A stretch of DNA of 40,970 nucleotides from Butyrivibrio sp. (GTDB lineage Bacteria > Bacillota > Clostridia > Lachnospirales > Lachnospiraceae): NCBI GenBank assembly GCA_024680925.1, contig JAILBM010000333.1:1-40970 (forward strand), in the 5' to 3' direction. This document shows positions 16,553 through 25,700 of this stretch, piece after piece (the first letter of the stretch is position 1; the number at the start of each line of letters is the position of its first letter). The notes below the pieces were generated by a model that was not told the origin of the DNA, searched no databases, and saw only the letters and a list, made by a program, of their open reading frames with translations. The translations under genes and the position numbers were made by a program.

Positions 16553-18613
16553 ATGTCAGATAATAAGGATTTTGATTATAAAAGTGCATATGAGCGCGAG
16601 AAGCTTAAGAGTGCAGAACTTGCAGAAAAAGTAGCAGAACTGGAAGACAAAAATCAGGAAGTTCAGTTTAAACTTGATAGAATAAAAAACAACCCTATAT
16701 GGAAGGCTTCCACACCTGCAAGAAATGCCATGCATTGGGTTATAAGGCAAAAAGACAGAGTTAAAAACTGTGGTTCAGTATCCGGTGTTATTGCTAAGGT
16801 TAAATACAAGCAAATAGAAAAAAAGGCTATGACTCATTATGGTACTCTGAGCTTTCCATCTGAAGAAAAAAGAGCAGAAGAAAGTCTTACTGTATTTGAC
16901 TATGCACCACTGATAAGTATTTTGGTTCCGCTTTATAATACACCTGAGAAGTTTTTAAGAGATATGATAGAATCTGTCATTTATCAGACTTACGGTAACT
17001 GGCAGCTATGCCTTGCTGATGGTTCAGATGATCAGCATGCTTATGTGGAAACTATTGTAAAAGAATATACTGAAAAGGCTAAGGCCTTAAGTATAAGTGG
17101 TGAACATGTAATTACCTATTCACGATTGGAAAAAAATACAGGTATTTCAGGTAATACAAATGAATGCCTTAAGCTTGCAAAGGGCGAATATATAGGTCTT
17201 CTGGATCATGATGATATTCTGCATCCGGAAGTTTTGTTCCATTATGTTAAGGCTATAAATGAACAAAGCGCAGATTATATATATTGTGATGAAGCAACAT
17301 TTTCCGGTGATAGTATAGATCATATGATAACTATGCATTTTAAACCTGATTATGCTATTGATAATCTTCGTGCCAATAACTATATTTGTCATTTCAGTGT
17401 ATTCAAAAGACAGTTACTTGAAGGCACGGAATTATTCAGATCCAAGTTTGACGGAAGTCAGGATCATGATATGATCTTAAGACTTACAGACAGAGCTGAG
17501 CATATAGTTCATGTACCTATGCTTTTATATTATTGGAGATCCCATGCCGGTTCAGTTGCTTCCGGAATAGAAGCAAAGACCTATGCAATTGATGCAGCGA
17601 AGGGAGCAGTAGCAGATCATTTAAGACGCCATGGTTATGATCATTTTAAAATTACAAGTACAAGAGCCTTTGAGACTATTTTTAAAATCACATATGAGAT
17701 AGAAGGAATTCCTTCAGTATCCATAGTTATTCCAAACTGTGAACACATGGAGGATTTAAAGAGATGTATTACTTCTATTTATGAGAAGTCTACCTACGAT
17801 AATTATGAAATAATAATTGTTGAAAATGGCAGTACAGGTAATGAAATCAGAAGCTATTATGAGCAATTGCAGTCCGGCCCAATGAAAGATATAGTAAAGA
17901 TAGTAGATTACTATGAAGATGGAGCACATCTGAATCCGGATGGCTCAAAACCTAAGTTTAATTTCTCAGCTGTGGTAAATTATGGAGTAAGTAAAGCAAA
18001 AGGCGATTACATTTTACTTCTTAATAACGATACTCAGGTTATTACAGTTAACTGGATTGAAGAACTTCTTATGTATGCACAAAGAAGTGATGTGGGAGCA
18101 GTGGGAGGAAAGCTTTATTTTCCAAACAGAAAAATACAACATGCAGGTGTAGTACTTAAACTTGGTGCACACCGGACAGCAGGCCATTCTCATTACGGTC
18201 AGGAGGGAATGAATCTTGGATATATGGGAAGACTGTGCTATGCCCAGAATATGTCGGCTGTAACCGGAGCATGTCTTATGGTTTCAAGAGATAAATGGGA
18301 TGAAGTACAAGGCTTTGATGAAACCTTTGAAGTATCTTTAAACGATGTGGATTTTTGTTTAAAGTTAAGAGATAAAGGGTACCTTAATGTATTTACTCCT
18401 TTTGCAGAAATGTACCATTACGAGTCTTTGTCAAGGGGACTTGATGATAAAGGAGACAATGCTAAGAGATATGATGCAGAGTCTGAGCATTTCAGGACAA
18501 AATGGAAGAAGGTACTGGATAAGGGAGATCCGTACTATAATCCGAATTTTTCACTGGACAGAAGTGACTTTTCTTTAAATGTTGAAGGATACAGCAGCTT
18601 AAGGAATCAGTAA
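16553..18613 (+). CDS. dual-domain glycosyltransferase family 2 protein
   Basis: A 686-residue protein with a short coiled coil (about 10-50), then two complete GT2 domains. Domain 1 (about 120-370) has LISILVPLYNTPEKFLRDM, LLDHDDILHPE (DHDD), YIYCDEATFSGD and a WRSHAGSVA end block. Domain 2 (about 385-640) has SVSIVIPNCEHMEDL, IIIVENGS, LLLNNDTQVI, GAVGGKLYFPNRKIQHAGV, VTGACLMVSRD and LNDVDFCLKLRDKGY. Two active-looking domains suggest alternating linkages or two successive transfers, as in O-antigen polymerising transferases. It starts 17 bases after the previous transferase, with AGGAAG before ATG 16553. Confidence 0.9.
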   Translation: MSDNKDFDYKSAYEREKLKSAELAEKVAELEDKNQEVQFKLDRIKNNPIWKASTPARNAMHWVIRQKDRVKNCGSVSGVIAKVKYKQIEKKAMTHYGTLSFPSEEKRAEESLTVFDYAPLISILVPLYNTPEKFLRDMIESVIYQTYGNWQLCLADGSDDQHAYVETIVKEYTEKAKALSISGEHVITYSRLEKNTGISGNTNECLKLAKGEYIGLLDHDDILHPEVLFHYVKAINEQSADYIYCDEATFSGDSIDHMITMHFKPDYAIDNLRANNYICHFSVFKRQLLEGTELFRSKFDGSQDHDMILRLTDRAEHIVHVPMLLYYWRSHAGSVASGIEAKTYAIDAAKGAVADHLRRHGYDHFKITSTRAFETIFKITYEIEGIPSVSIVIPNCEHMEDLKRCITSIYEKSTYDNYEIIIVENGSTGNEIRSYYEQLQSGPMKDIVKIVDYYEDGAHLNPDGSKPKFNFSAVVNYGVSKAKGDYILLLNNDTQVITVNWIEELLMYAQRSDVGAVGGKLYFPNRKIQHAGVVLKLGAHRTAGHSHYGQEGMNLGYMGRLCYAQNMSAVTGACLMVSRDKWDEVQGFDETFEVSLNDVDFCLKLRDKGYLNVFTPFAEMYHYESLSRGLDDKGDNAKRYDAESEHFRTKWKKVLDKGDPYYNPNFSLDRSDFSLNVEGYSSLRNQ

Positions 18614-18673
18614 GTAATTGATAATATATATTATTAAATTTAAAAAAGTTAGTTTTTAGTTAACAAAAGCGTG

Positions 18674-18698
18674 TTTTCAAGTCTTTTCTGCTTGAAAA
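18674..18698. repeat. inverted repeat in the leader of the phosphoglucomutase gene
   Basis: TTTTCAAG (18674-18681) and CTTGAAAA (18691-18698) pair perfectly around a nine-base loop. There is no T-run, so a simple terminator is unlikely; an operator or leader hairpin is possible. The 142-base gap 18614-18755 holds no other clear signal. Confidence 0.4.
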
Positions 18699-18755
18699 TA
18701 TGCTGTAGTAATGATTAACTTTAAATATAGGTTAAAAACAGAGGAGGAATAGGTA

Positions 18756-20486
18756 ATGAGTATTGCACAGGAACAATTGAATTATTGGTTAAACGATTCA
18801 TATTTTGATGATGCAACAAAAGAGGAGCTTCTTGCTATCCGTAATAATGAGGCAGAAGTTGAGGATCGTTTTTATAAGGAGCTTGAATTTGGTACAGGCG
18901 GTCTTCGTGGTGTTATCGGTGCCGGAACAAACCGCATGAACATTTACACAGTTAGAAAGGCTACACAGGGTCTTGCTAATTATATTAAGAAAAACGGTGG
19001 AGAAAAGAAGGGTGTTGCAATCTCTTATGACTGCAGACGTTTCTCACCTGAATTTGCTGATGAGACAGCAAGATGTCTTGCAGCTAACGGAATCAAAGCT
19101 TATGTATTTGATGAACTCAGACCTACACCTGAGCTTTCATTTGCTCTTAGAAAACTTGGTTGTATTGCCGGTGTAATGGTTACAGCCAGCCACAACCCAC
19201 CTGAATACAATGGATATAAGGCTTATTGGGAAGATGGCGCACAGGTAACACCTCCTCACGATACAGGTATTATCGGTGAAGTAAAAGCTATCACAGATTA
19301 TCATGAAGTTAAGACAATGTCTAAGGAAGATGCTGTTGCAGCAGGTCTCTACGAAGTCATTGGTAAAGAAATAGATGATGCATATATGGTAGAGCTTAAA
19401 AAGCAGTGTATTCATCCTGAAGTTATTAAAGAAGTTTCAGATGATTTCAGAATTGTTTATACACCATTCCATGGTACAGGTAATAAGCCGGTTAGACGTA
19501 TCTTAGATGAACTTGGATTCAAGAATGTATATGTAGTTCCGGAGCAGGAACTTCCTGATCCTGACTTTACAACTCTTGATTATCCTAATCCGGAAGATCC
19601 TAAAGCATTCAAGCTTGCTCTTGAACTTGCTAAGGAAAAGAAGGCTGATGTAGTACTTGCTACAGATCCTGACGCAGACAGACTGGGTATCTATGCTTAT
19701 GATACTAAGAGTGGTGAGTATGTTCAGTTTACAGGAAATATGTCAGGCATGCTTGTTGCTGAGTACATTCTTGAAGAGAGAATAAAGACAGGTACAATGC
19801 CAGCTAACCCGGCATTTGTTACTACTATCGTTACAACAAATATGGCAAAGCCGGTTGCTGAAAGCCATGGTCTTCACTATATCGAAGTCCTTACAGGATT
19901 TAAGTATATCGGTGAACAGATTAAGCTTTTCGAGCAGAATAATTCATATAACTATGTATTTGGTCTTGAGGAAAGCTATGGCTGTCTTGCAGGAACTCAT
20001 GCAAGAGATAAGGATGCTGTTGTTGCAGTTCAGATGCTTTGCGAACTTGCTGCATTCTATAAGAAACAGGGTAAGACTGTATGGGATGCAATGCTGGATA
20101 TGTATGAAAAATACGGCTATTATAAAGAAGGTCAGTATTCAATCACTATGAAGGGAATAGAAGGTGCTAAGGAAATTGCTGCTCTTATGGAGAAACTTCG
20201 TAGTAACCCACCTAAGGAATTTGGTGATTGGAATGTTGAAGAGTTCCGTGATTACAAGACAGGCGAAACACTTAACATTAAGACAGGTGAAAAGGGCAAG
20301 ACAGGACTTCCTGAGTCTAACGTTCTTTATTTTGCTCTTGATAATGATGCTTGGTGCTGCGCTCGTCCTTCAGGAACAGAGCCTAAGATCAAGTTCTACA
20401 TGGGTGTAAAGGGAACATCTCTTGAAGATGCCCAGAAGAAAGAAGATCAGCTTACAGAAGCAGTTAAGGCTATTATCGGTAAATAA
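18756..20486 (+). CDS. pgcA: phosphoglucomutase (alpha-D-phosphohexomutase)
   Basis: A 576-residue phosphohexomutase interconverting glucose-6-phosphate and glucose-1-phosphate. GAGGAGG lies just before ATG 18756. VTASHNPPEYNGYKAYWEDG carries the phosphoserine; DPDADRLGIY binds metal; GLEESYGCL binds sugar; RPSGTEPKIKFYMG binds phosphate. Length matches the PgcA/PGM2 type of Firmicutes (about 575-580). Codon use is more even and C-rich than in the neighbouring transferases, as for a well-expressed housekeeping gene. Among these genes it should feed glucose-1-phosphate to RmlA and to sugar-nucleotide synthesis. A strong terminator follows. Confidence 0.95.
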   Translation: MSIAQEQLNYWLNDSYFDDATKEELLAIRNNEAEVEDRFYKELEFGTGGLRGVIGAGTNRMNIYTVRKATQGLANYIKKNGGEKKGVAISYDCRRFSPEFADETARCLAANGIKAYVFDELRPTPELSFALRKLGCIAGVMVTASHNPPEYNGYKAYWEDGAQVTPPHDTGIIGEVKAITDYHEVKTMSKEDAVAAGLYEVIGKEIDDAYMVELKKQCIHPEVIKEVSDDFRIVYTPFHGTGNKPVRRILDELGFKNVYVVPEQELPDPDFTTLDYPNPEDPKAFKLALELAKEKKADVVLATDPDADRLGIYAYDTKSGEYVQFTGNMSGMLVAEYILEERIKTGTMPANPAFVTTIVTTNMAKPVAESHGLHYIEVLTGFKYIGEQIKLFEQNNSYNYVFGLEESYGCLAGTHARDKDAVVAVQMLCELAAFYKKQGKTVWDAMLDMYEKYGYYKEGQYSITMKGIEGAKEIAALMEKLRSNPPKEFGDWNVEEFRDYKTGETLNIKTGEKGKTGLPESNVLYFALDNDAWCCARPSGTEPKIKFYMGVKGTSLEDAQKKEDQLTEAVKAIIGK

Positions 20487-20501
20487 TGCTTTTGGGATTT
20501 T

Positions 20502-20536
20502 ACAGCCGGGAAAGTTTCTTTCCCGGCTGTTGTTAT
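20502..20536 (+). terminator. strong rho-independent terminator after phosphoglucomutase
   Basis: ACAGCCGGGAAAG and CTTTCCCGGCTGT form a perfect 13-bp GC-rich stem with a TTT loop, followed by TGTTAT. It lies 15 bases after the pgcA stop. Confidence 0.85.
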
Positions 20537-20562
20537 AATAAAGAAAATAGGAAGTACAAGAA

Positions 20563-21585
20563 ATGGCTGACGTCAGTATTATAGTTCCTGTGTATAACAC
20601 AGCAGATTATTTGGATGAATGTGTAAAATCTTTGTTAGATCAGACATACAAAAATATTGAGATTATTTTAGTGGATGATGGCTCTACTGATGGTATCAGT
20701 TCCGGAATGTGTGATAATTATGGTGCTGCGGATTCAAGAGTTATTGTAATCCATAAAACGAATGGCGGACTAATGAGTGCATGGATTGCCGGAGTAGAAA
20801 AAGCTACATCTAAATATCTGTGTTTTGTGGATGGTGATGACTGGGTTGAACCGGAAATGGTTGAAAAGCTTTATATTAAAGTGGCAAATAAAGATGATAT
20901 AAAAGACATAGTAAGTAGCAGCTACATAATTGAAAAAACCGGAGAATCCAAAAAAATGGATAGCGGATTACCTGCAGGAATATACGAGAAAGAAGAACTT
21001 CTTGAAATTCAAAAAAAGCTCCTGGGGGAAGAGGTACGTCCTATTATTATGTCCAGATGCATGAAGCTTATAGATAACAGACTTATTAGGGATAATATAA
21101 AATACTGTAATCCTGATATAAGAATGGCAGAAGATGTAAATATTATTCTTCCTGCTATACTTGATTGCGACAGAGTAACGATTTTGGATAATGCCTATTT
21201 TTATCATTACAGACTTGTCAGTACTTCTATAGTGCATAAATATAATTCCGGCCTGTTAAGTAATATTGAGCTTAATTATAAAACATTTCTTGATATATTT
21301 AAGGAAAAGGGTATTGCAAATGGAGAGTATCAGATGAACAGAGAATTTGTTCAAATGCTCTTTATAGAAATGAAGAACGAGCTTAGGGGCGGATGGCAGG
21401 GATGTATAGAAAGAGTAAAAGGTGTATTTAAAAGAGAAGATATAGCCACAAGGATCCATGAAACTCCATTGGAAATTAGTTCCAAAGCTAATAAACTGTT
21501 ATATATGTGTATGAAAAAACCAAATATGCTAAATATAGCTATATCATATCTGGTTTTAAGATTGTATGATATGAAGACAAATTAA
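20563..21585 (+). CDS. glycosyltransferase family 2 (EpsJ-like)
   Basis: A 340-residue GT-A enzyme. The domain starts at once with VSIIVPVYNTADYLDECVKS, followed by IEIILVDDGSTDG and CFVDGDDWVEPEM, whose DGDD is the metal-binding block. The C-terminal 120 residues are helical and not diagnostic. AGGAAG about nine bases before ATG 20563 is the ribosome site. The strong hairpin just upstream suggests separate transcription or read-through from pgcA. It ends in a convergent arrangement with the minus-strand pair, sharing a hairpin. Donor and acceptor are unknown. Confidence 0.88.
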   Translation: MADVSIIVPVYNTADYLDECVKSLLDQTYKNIEIILVDDGSTDGISSGMCDNYGAADSRVIVIHKTNGGLMSAWIAGVEKATSKYLCFVDGDDWVEPEMVEKLYIKVANKDDIKDIVSSSYIIEKTGESKKMDSGLPAGIYEKEELLEIQKKLLGEEVRPIIMSRCMKLIDNRLIRDNIKYCNPDIRMAEDVNIILPAILDCDRVTILDNAYFYHYRLVSTSIVHKYNSGLLSNIELNYKTFLDIFKEKGIANGEYQMNREFVQMLFIEMKNELRGGWQGCIERVKGVFKREDIATRIHETPLEISSKANKLLYMCMKKPNMLNIAISYLVLRLYDMKTN

Positions 21586-21593
21586 TTATGGTA

Positions 21594-21626
21594 CTAAAAA
21601 AGAAAGACGCTGTTACAGCGTCTTTC
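21594..21626 (-). terminator. terminator of the minus-strand pair, with the stop codon in its loop
   Basis: GAAAGACGCTG (21602-21612) and CAGCGTCTTTC (21616-21626) pair perfectly around TTA. Read on the minus strand, the loop is the TAA stop of the acyltransferase, one arm encodes its last residues, and a run of seven T follows (21595-21601). On the plus strand the same hairpin may end the GT2 transcript, but with a poor T-tail. Confidence 0.8.
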
Positions 21627-22128
21627 CTGAAATATACTTTTTTCCGTCAGGTATATCTTTTGTTATAATACTTCCTGCACCTATTACGCAGTTATTTCCA
21701 ATTGTAACACCCTTTAGAATAACTACGTTTGCACCGACCCAGGTGTTATCACCGATGACTATGGGTTTTCCTATGAATTCAGGCTCGGATTCACTTTTTC
21801 TTTTATAGTTATGATCATGGTCAACAATAACCAGGTTATTGCCGAATTTGCAATAACTGCCAATGGTGATGCTTTCTGTTGATGTTATGCTTGAACCTGT
21901 ATTAAAAAAGCAATGATCTCCGATAGTAATATTTCCTTTATCACTTATAAGATATAAATTTCCCCGGTTTTGATTATAAGAACCAAGCTGTATATGTCCT
22001 TTATTATGTATTTCTACATGAAGCTTATCAAAGGTTTGTATAAAACCAGCCTTGAATCGGCTCTGATATTTTAATTTCAAAATAAGAATATTAAAATAAT
22101 TTTTCAAATATAAAAAAGGTGATCTCAT
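21613..22128 (-). CDS. hexapeptide-repeat acyltransferase (CapG/WbbJ-like)
   Basis: A 171-residue left-handed beta-helix protein. Isoleucine-rich hexapeptide repeats run through ITIGDHCFFNTGSSI, ITIGSYCKFGNNLVI and PIVIGDNTWVGANVVILKGV. VDHDHNY carries the likely catalytic His, and the C-terminal INNCVIGAGS-type coil ends in a DIPDGKKYISG block. This is the O-acetyltransferase type that uses acetyl-CoA on sugars. GGAG lies eight bases upstream of the start, inside the last codons of the GT4 gene, so the two are coupled. It would decorate the glycan in the cytosol, unlike the MBOAT system at 1-2479. Confidence 0.88.
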   Translation of the reverse strand: MRSPFLYLKNYFNILILKLKYQSRFKAGFIQTFDKLHVEIHNKGHIQLGSYNQNRGNLYLISDKGNITIGDHCFFNTGSSITSTESITIGSYCKFGNNLVIVDHDHNYKRKSESEPEFIGKPIVIGDNTWVGANVVILKGVTIGNNCVIGAGSIITKDIPDGKKYISGKTL

Positions 22129-22131
22129 GTA

Positions 22132-23226
22132 TTATTCTCCAAGAACTTCTTTATAAACCTGTTCAACTTTTGATATATGATTTTCAAAACTGTATTTTTT
22201 TGAAGCTATGGAAAGACTGCAACGACCTGCAGCACGTTGTGCCTCTTTATTACTAAGATAGAAAACTATAGCATTTGAAATAGCAGCAGTATCACCGGGT
22301 ATACATAATTTTCCGTTACCGATGGCAGTTGTATCCACTATCTGGGGAATGCCACCTACATTAGTTGATACAATGGGAAGTCCGTATCCCATGGCATCTA
22401 ATATTGACATGGGCATACCTTCCTGATAAGAAGGTAATAAAAACAGAGATGAACTGACCAGGGCAGCTTCCTTTGTGCCATATCTGATCCAACCGGGCCA
22501 TTCAACATTTTCTCTGTATTTTAAAGGAATCATATTCTTAATCTCTGCCAGCTCATCTTTTTTTCCATTGCCGGCTATAATAAATCTGGCATCGGGAATT
22601 CGTTTTAAAACCCTTGTTATTATGTCAGGGAGATCAAAACCACCCTTTCGTTTTCCTATTTCTCCCAGAAAAAGAACTGTTTTATTATTGAAGCGATCAT
22701 CAATATAACCTTCAACTTCTTTTTCAGTCTTTACAACACTATAGTTGTTAATGACACGTATTTTATCTGAAGGGATAATGGTGGATATTTTTTCTTTCCA
22801 TTCCTCTGATAAAACTATAAATCGGGTCATTTTATTAAATTGAGCAAAGATTAAATTCTTTTTTTTATCTGTGGCATTTATGTAAAATGTATCAAAATCT
22901 GCACCATGTTCGTGATAAACAACAGGTATTTTCCGTTTTACCGCCATATTGACAAAGGGCATTTTTCTGTAAAAGCTTGGACCAAAGGAAGCATGTATAT
23001 GAACCAGATCAGGTGTATTTGTTTTCAGTGTAATATAAAATAGAATATATCCTTTTATAGCTTTAAACAGTTTTTTGAATTTAGATCCGTCACAATAGGA
23101 TTCTACGTAGGTTACATCGTAGTCTTCTTCAATAATGCTGCCATAATACCGGCTTAACACAGAAGCAATTCCACCTTGAACATCTTTTTGCTGTACAATG
23201 ATACAAACTTTCTTTTTGGGGTACAT
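22132..23226 (-). CDS. glycosyltransferase family 4
   Basis: A 364-residue GT-B enzyme, first gene of a two-gene minus-strand unit. The N-terminal domain starts VCIIVQQKDVQGGIASVLSR. HIHASFGPSFY and PVVYHEHGADFD sit in the acceptor side. FLGEIGKRKGGFDL opens the C-terminal domain, and PSYQEGMPMSILDAMGYG holds the E-x7-E element with Asp in place of the second Glu, a change seen in related enzymes. The gene is divergent from the GT2 at 23305 with 78 bases between. The minus-strand orientation marks this pair as a separate cassette in the locus. Confidence 0.9.
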   Translation of the reverse strand: MYPKKKVCIIVQQKDVQGGIASVLSRYYGSIIEEDYDVTYVESYCDGSKFKKLFKAIKGYILFYITLKTNTPDLVHIHASFGPSFYRKMPFVNMAVKRKIPVVYHEHGADFDTFYINATDKKKNLIFAQFNKMTRFIVLSEEWKEKISTIIPSDKIRVINNYSVVKTEKEVEGYIDDRFNNKTVLFLGEIGKRKGGFDLPDIITRVLKRIPDARFIIAGNGKKDELAEIKNMIPLKYRENVEWPGWIRYGTKEAALVSSSLFLLPSYQEGMPMSILDAMGYGLPIVSTNVGGIPQIVDTTAIGNGKLCIPGDTAAISNAIVFYLSNKEAQRAAGRCSLSIASKKYSFENHISKVEQVYKEVLGE

Positions 23227-23286
23227 GGATACTCGCTTTCAAAACAAACTAAATTTTATTATCACTACTCATTCTATCATTATAAA

Positions 23287-23295
23287 TGTTATAAT
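23287..23295 (+). promoter_or_regulatory. extended -10 promoter, probably giving a near-leaderless transcript
   Basis: TGTTATAAT at 23287-23295 matches the TGnTATAAT extended -10 element exactly. Transcription should begin at about 23302-23305, at or within three bases of the ATG at 23305. No ribosome site precedes that ATG. Confidence 0.5.
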
Positions 23296-23304
23296 AAAAG
23301 CATT

Positions 23305-24750
23305 ATGGGATTAAAGAGCGCAATTATCAAAACAATTTTATATGCTAAAAGAAATGGTATAAAGGCCGCTTATTATGCTGCCAGAGAAAGAATGGAACTT
23401 GAAAGTGGACCGGAATATAAGTTCTATCCTCCATCAGAAAAGCTTCTTGAAAATCAAAGGCTAAGCTATAAGTCATGGATTGAAAACGGCGATTCAGTGC
23501 GCATCAGTATTGTAGTTCCATGCTACAATACTCCGGAAAAATATCTAAGAGAAATGATTGAATCTGTATTGAATCAAACCTATGCCAACTTTGAACTGAT
23601 TTTAGCAGATGCCGGTACTGATGAAAAAACAGCTGAGATAATTGCAGAATACTCTTCTAAAGACCCCAGAATTGTATATCATCATCTGGAATCCAATAAT
23701 GGTATTTCAGAGAATACCAATGTAGCCCTTGAAATGGTTACAGGTGATTATACCGGACTTTTGGATCACGATGATGTATTAACACCTGATGCCCTCTTTG
23801 AAGTGGCACATGTTATCAGAAAAAGTATGATAAATACACGCACAGTAAAGTTTTCGAACTGTCCGGTAAGGCTTATTTATTCTGATGAGGATAAATGTGA
23901 TGCACAGCAAATGCATTATTATGAGCCCAATCAAAAGCTTGCATTTAATCGTGATTATTTGTTATCCAATAATTATATATGCCATTTTACAGTTGTTCGT
24001 TCTGATATTATAAAGAAATTAAAATTTAGAAAAGAGTTTGACGGAGCTCAGGATTTTGATCTGATCTTAAGGGCTACAGATGGAGAAGGAGACATTATTC
24101 ATATTCCTAAAGTCCTGTATCACTGGAGATGTCATGAAGCTTCTACTGCCGCTAATCCTTTAAGTAAGAGGTATGCCTATGATGCAGGTAAAAGAGCAGT
24201 AGAAGATTTTTTACGAAATAAGAATATTCCGGCACATGCAGTAGAACTTCCACATGTGGGCTTCTACAGAACAGAATATGATGCAGATGTATTTGATGCA
24301 AGGCCGGATATAGGCATTATTGGCGGTAAACTCATTGATAAAAACGGAACTATTGCCGGAGGTATTTATTCTGAAGAGGGAGAAATACTGTATAATGGTT
24401 TGAAAAAAGAATATAGTGGTGGCTTTTTACACAGAGCAGTACTTCAGCAGGATGCTGATGCAGTTGACCTTAGATGTATGAAAGTAAGACCGGAATTACA
24501 AAAATTATACAAGCAAATGCTCGGTGTTGATTATCTGGACACGACAAGGAAGAATATAAATTACCGCGAATTGGATTCAGATACCCAAATAACCGATAAA
24601 GGTACTAAAATTGTCCGAAGTACCGATAGAAACAAGGACAAAGAAGCAAAATGTGCAGTAATTTCAGATAGCATTGCCTTTTGCAAGGCTGTCAGGGAAG
24701 AAGGTTATCTTATATTATGGGATCCTCAAATAGAGAAGAAACTGAAGTAA
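23305..24750 (+). CDS. glycosyltransferase family 2 with degenerate second domain
   Basis: A 481-residue protein starting at ATG 23305, where MGLKSAIIKTILYAKRNG begins the usual N-terminus of this family; the frame is open upstream across the divergent promoter but has no ribosome site. The GT2 domain (about 65-310) has RISIVVPCYNTPEKYL, LLDHDDVLTPDALF, LIYSDEDKCD, FDGAQDFDLILRAT and a WRCHEAST end block. It closely resembles domain 1 of the protein at 16553. The last 170 residues keep traces of a second GT2 domain (IGIIGGKLIDKNG, FCKAVREEGYLILWDP) but lack its nucleotide-binding strand and metal block. The next gene overlaps by 34 bases. Confidence 0.87.
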   Translation: MGLKSAIIKTILYAKRNGIKAAYYAARERMELESGPEYKFYPPSEKLLENQRLSYKSWIENGDSVRISIVVPCYNTPEKYLREMIESVLNQTYANFELILADAGTDEKTAEIIAEYSSKDPRIVYHHLESNNGISENTNVALEMVTGDYTGLLDHDDVLTPDALFEVAHVIRKSMINTRTVKFSNCPVRLIYSDEDKCDAQQMHYYEPNQKLAFNRDYLLSNNYICHFTVVRSDIIKKLKFRKEFDGAQDFDLILRATDGEGDIIHIPKVLYHWRCHEASTAANPLSKRYAYDAGKRAVEDFLRNKNIPAHAVELPHVGFYRTEYDADVFDARPDIGIIGGKLIDKNGTIAGGIYSEEGEILYNGLKKEYSGGFLHRAVLQQDADAVDLRCMKVRPELQKLYKQMLGVDYLDTTRKNINYRELDSDTQITDKGTKIVRSTDRNKDKEAKCAVISDSIAFCKAVREEGYLILWDPQIEKKLK

Positions 24751-25700
24751 CAATTATTATTCCAAATTATAATGGCTCCGGTTATATAGAAGATTGCCTT
24801 AAAAGTATAGAAAGACAGGATATTCCGGTAAAAACCATAATCGTTGATAATGGTTCTTCAGATGACAGTATTGATATTATAAAAAAGAAATTTCCATGGG
24901 TAGAACTTGTTGAACTTGGGATTAATACCGGATTTGCCCATGGGGTAAATGTTGGAATTAGACAAGCTCAGACAGAGTATATTTTTCTTCTCAATAATGA
25001 TACAATACTGCAGAATAACACAACAAGTCAGCTTCTTAAAGCTATTAAACATTACAAGGATGCCTTTAGTATCAGTTCCAAAATGATTGCTCTTAAAGGA
25101 GAGCACCTTATAGATGATACCGGAGATTATTACTGTGCTTTAGGCTGGGCCTTTACTCAAGGCAAGGATCAGCCAAATAATACATTTAATAAGAGAAAAA
25201 AGGTAACCTCGGCATGCGCGGGGGCCGCCATATATAAAAAGTCTCTTTTGGAAAAAGTAGGAATGTTTGACGATGCCCATTTTTGCTATCTTGAGGATGT
25301 GGATCTGGGTTTAAGAGCACGCATATACGGTTATAATAATTATTATGAACCGGGTGCCGTTGTTTATCATGTAGGTAGTGCCACAAGCGGATCAAGGCAT
25401 AATGCCTTCAAGGTCAGGCTTACAAGTGCCAATAATCTGTATATGATATACAAAAATATGCCTGCACTTATGCTGATAATAAATCTCCCATTGATCATAG
25501 TGGGAATTGTTATAAAGCAATTTTATTTTGTCAAAAAGCATTTGGGAAAAGCACACTTTTTAGGCTTGATAGATGGCTTTAAAAAGATATTTACCAATAA
25601 TAAAAAGCATGTTGGGATAAACAGCCGTAACCTGGGGAATTATGTAAAGCTGCAGATTGAGTTATGGATAAACTGTTTTAAAAGGATTTTCACATTATGA
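24717..25700 (+). CDS. glycosyltransferase family 2 (rhamnosyltransferase WbbL-like)
   Basis: A 327-residue protein. ATG 24717 is preferred because the GT2 fold begins 12 residues later (VTIIIPNYNGSGYIEDCL); the nearest purine-rich ribosome site is weak and distant, so coupling to the overlapping upstream gene is likely. IIVDNGSSDDS, FLLNNDTILQ (metal block), ACAGAAIYKKS and CYLEDVDLGLRARIYGY are the typical blocks of WbbL-type rhamnosyl or related transferases. A hydrophobic segment (about 240-265) suggests membrane association. A rhamnosyl donor fits the rml genes but is not proven. Confidence 0.88.
   Translation: MGSSNREETEVTIIIPNYNGSGYIEDCLKSIERQDIPVKTIIVDNGSSDDSIDIIKKKFPWVELVELGINTGFAHGVNVGIRQAQTEYIFLLNNDTILQNNTTSQLLKAIKHYKDAFSISSKMIALKGEHLIDDTGDYYCALGWAFTQGKDQPNNTFNKRKKVTSACAGAAIYKKSLLEKVGMFDDAHFCYLEDVDLGLRARIYGYNNYYEPGAVVYHVGSATSGSRHNAFKVRLTSANNLYMIYKNMPALMLIINLPLIIVGIVIKQFYFVKKHLGKAHFLGLIDGFKKIFTNNKKHVGINSRNLGNYVKLQIELWINCFKRIFTL

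Noticed and set aside
18618-18646. Promoter TTGATA-N17-TAAAAA upstream of phosphoglucomutase
   Set aside because: Weak match in a very AT-rich stretch where chance matches are expected.
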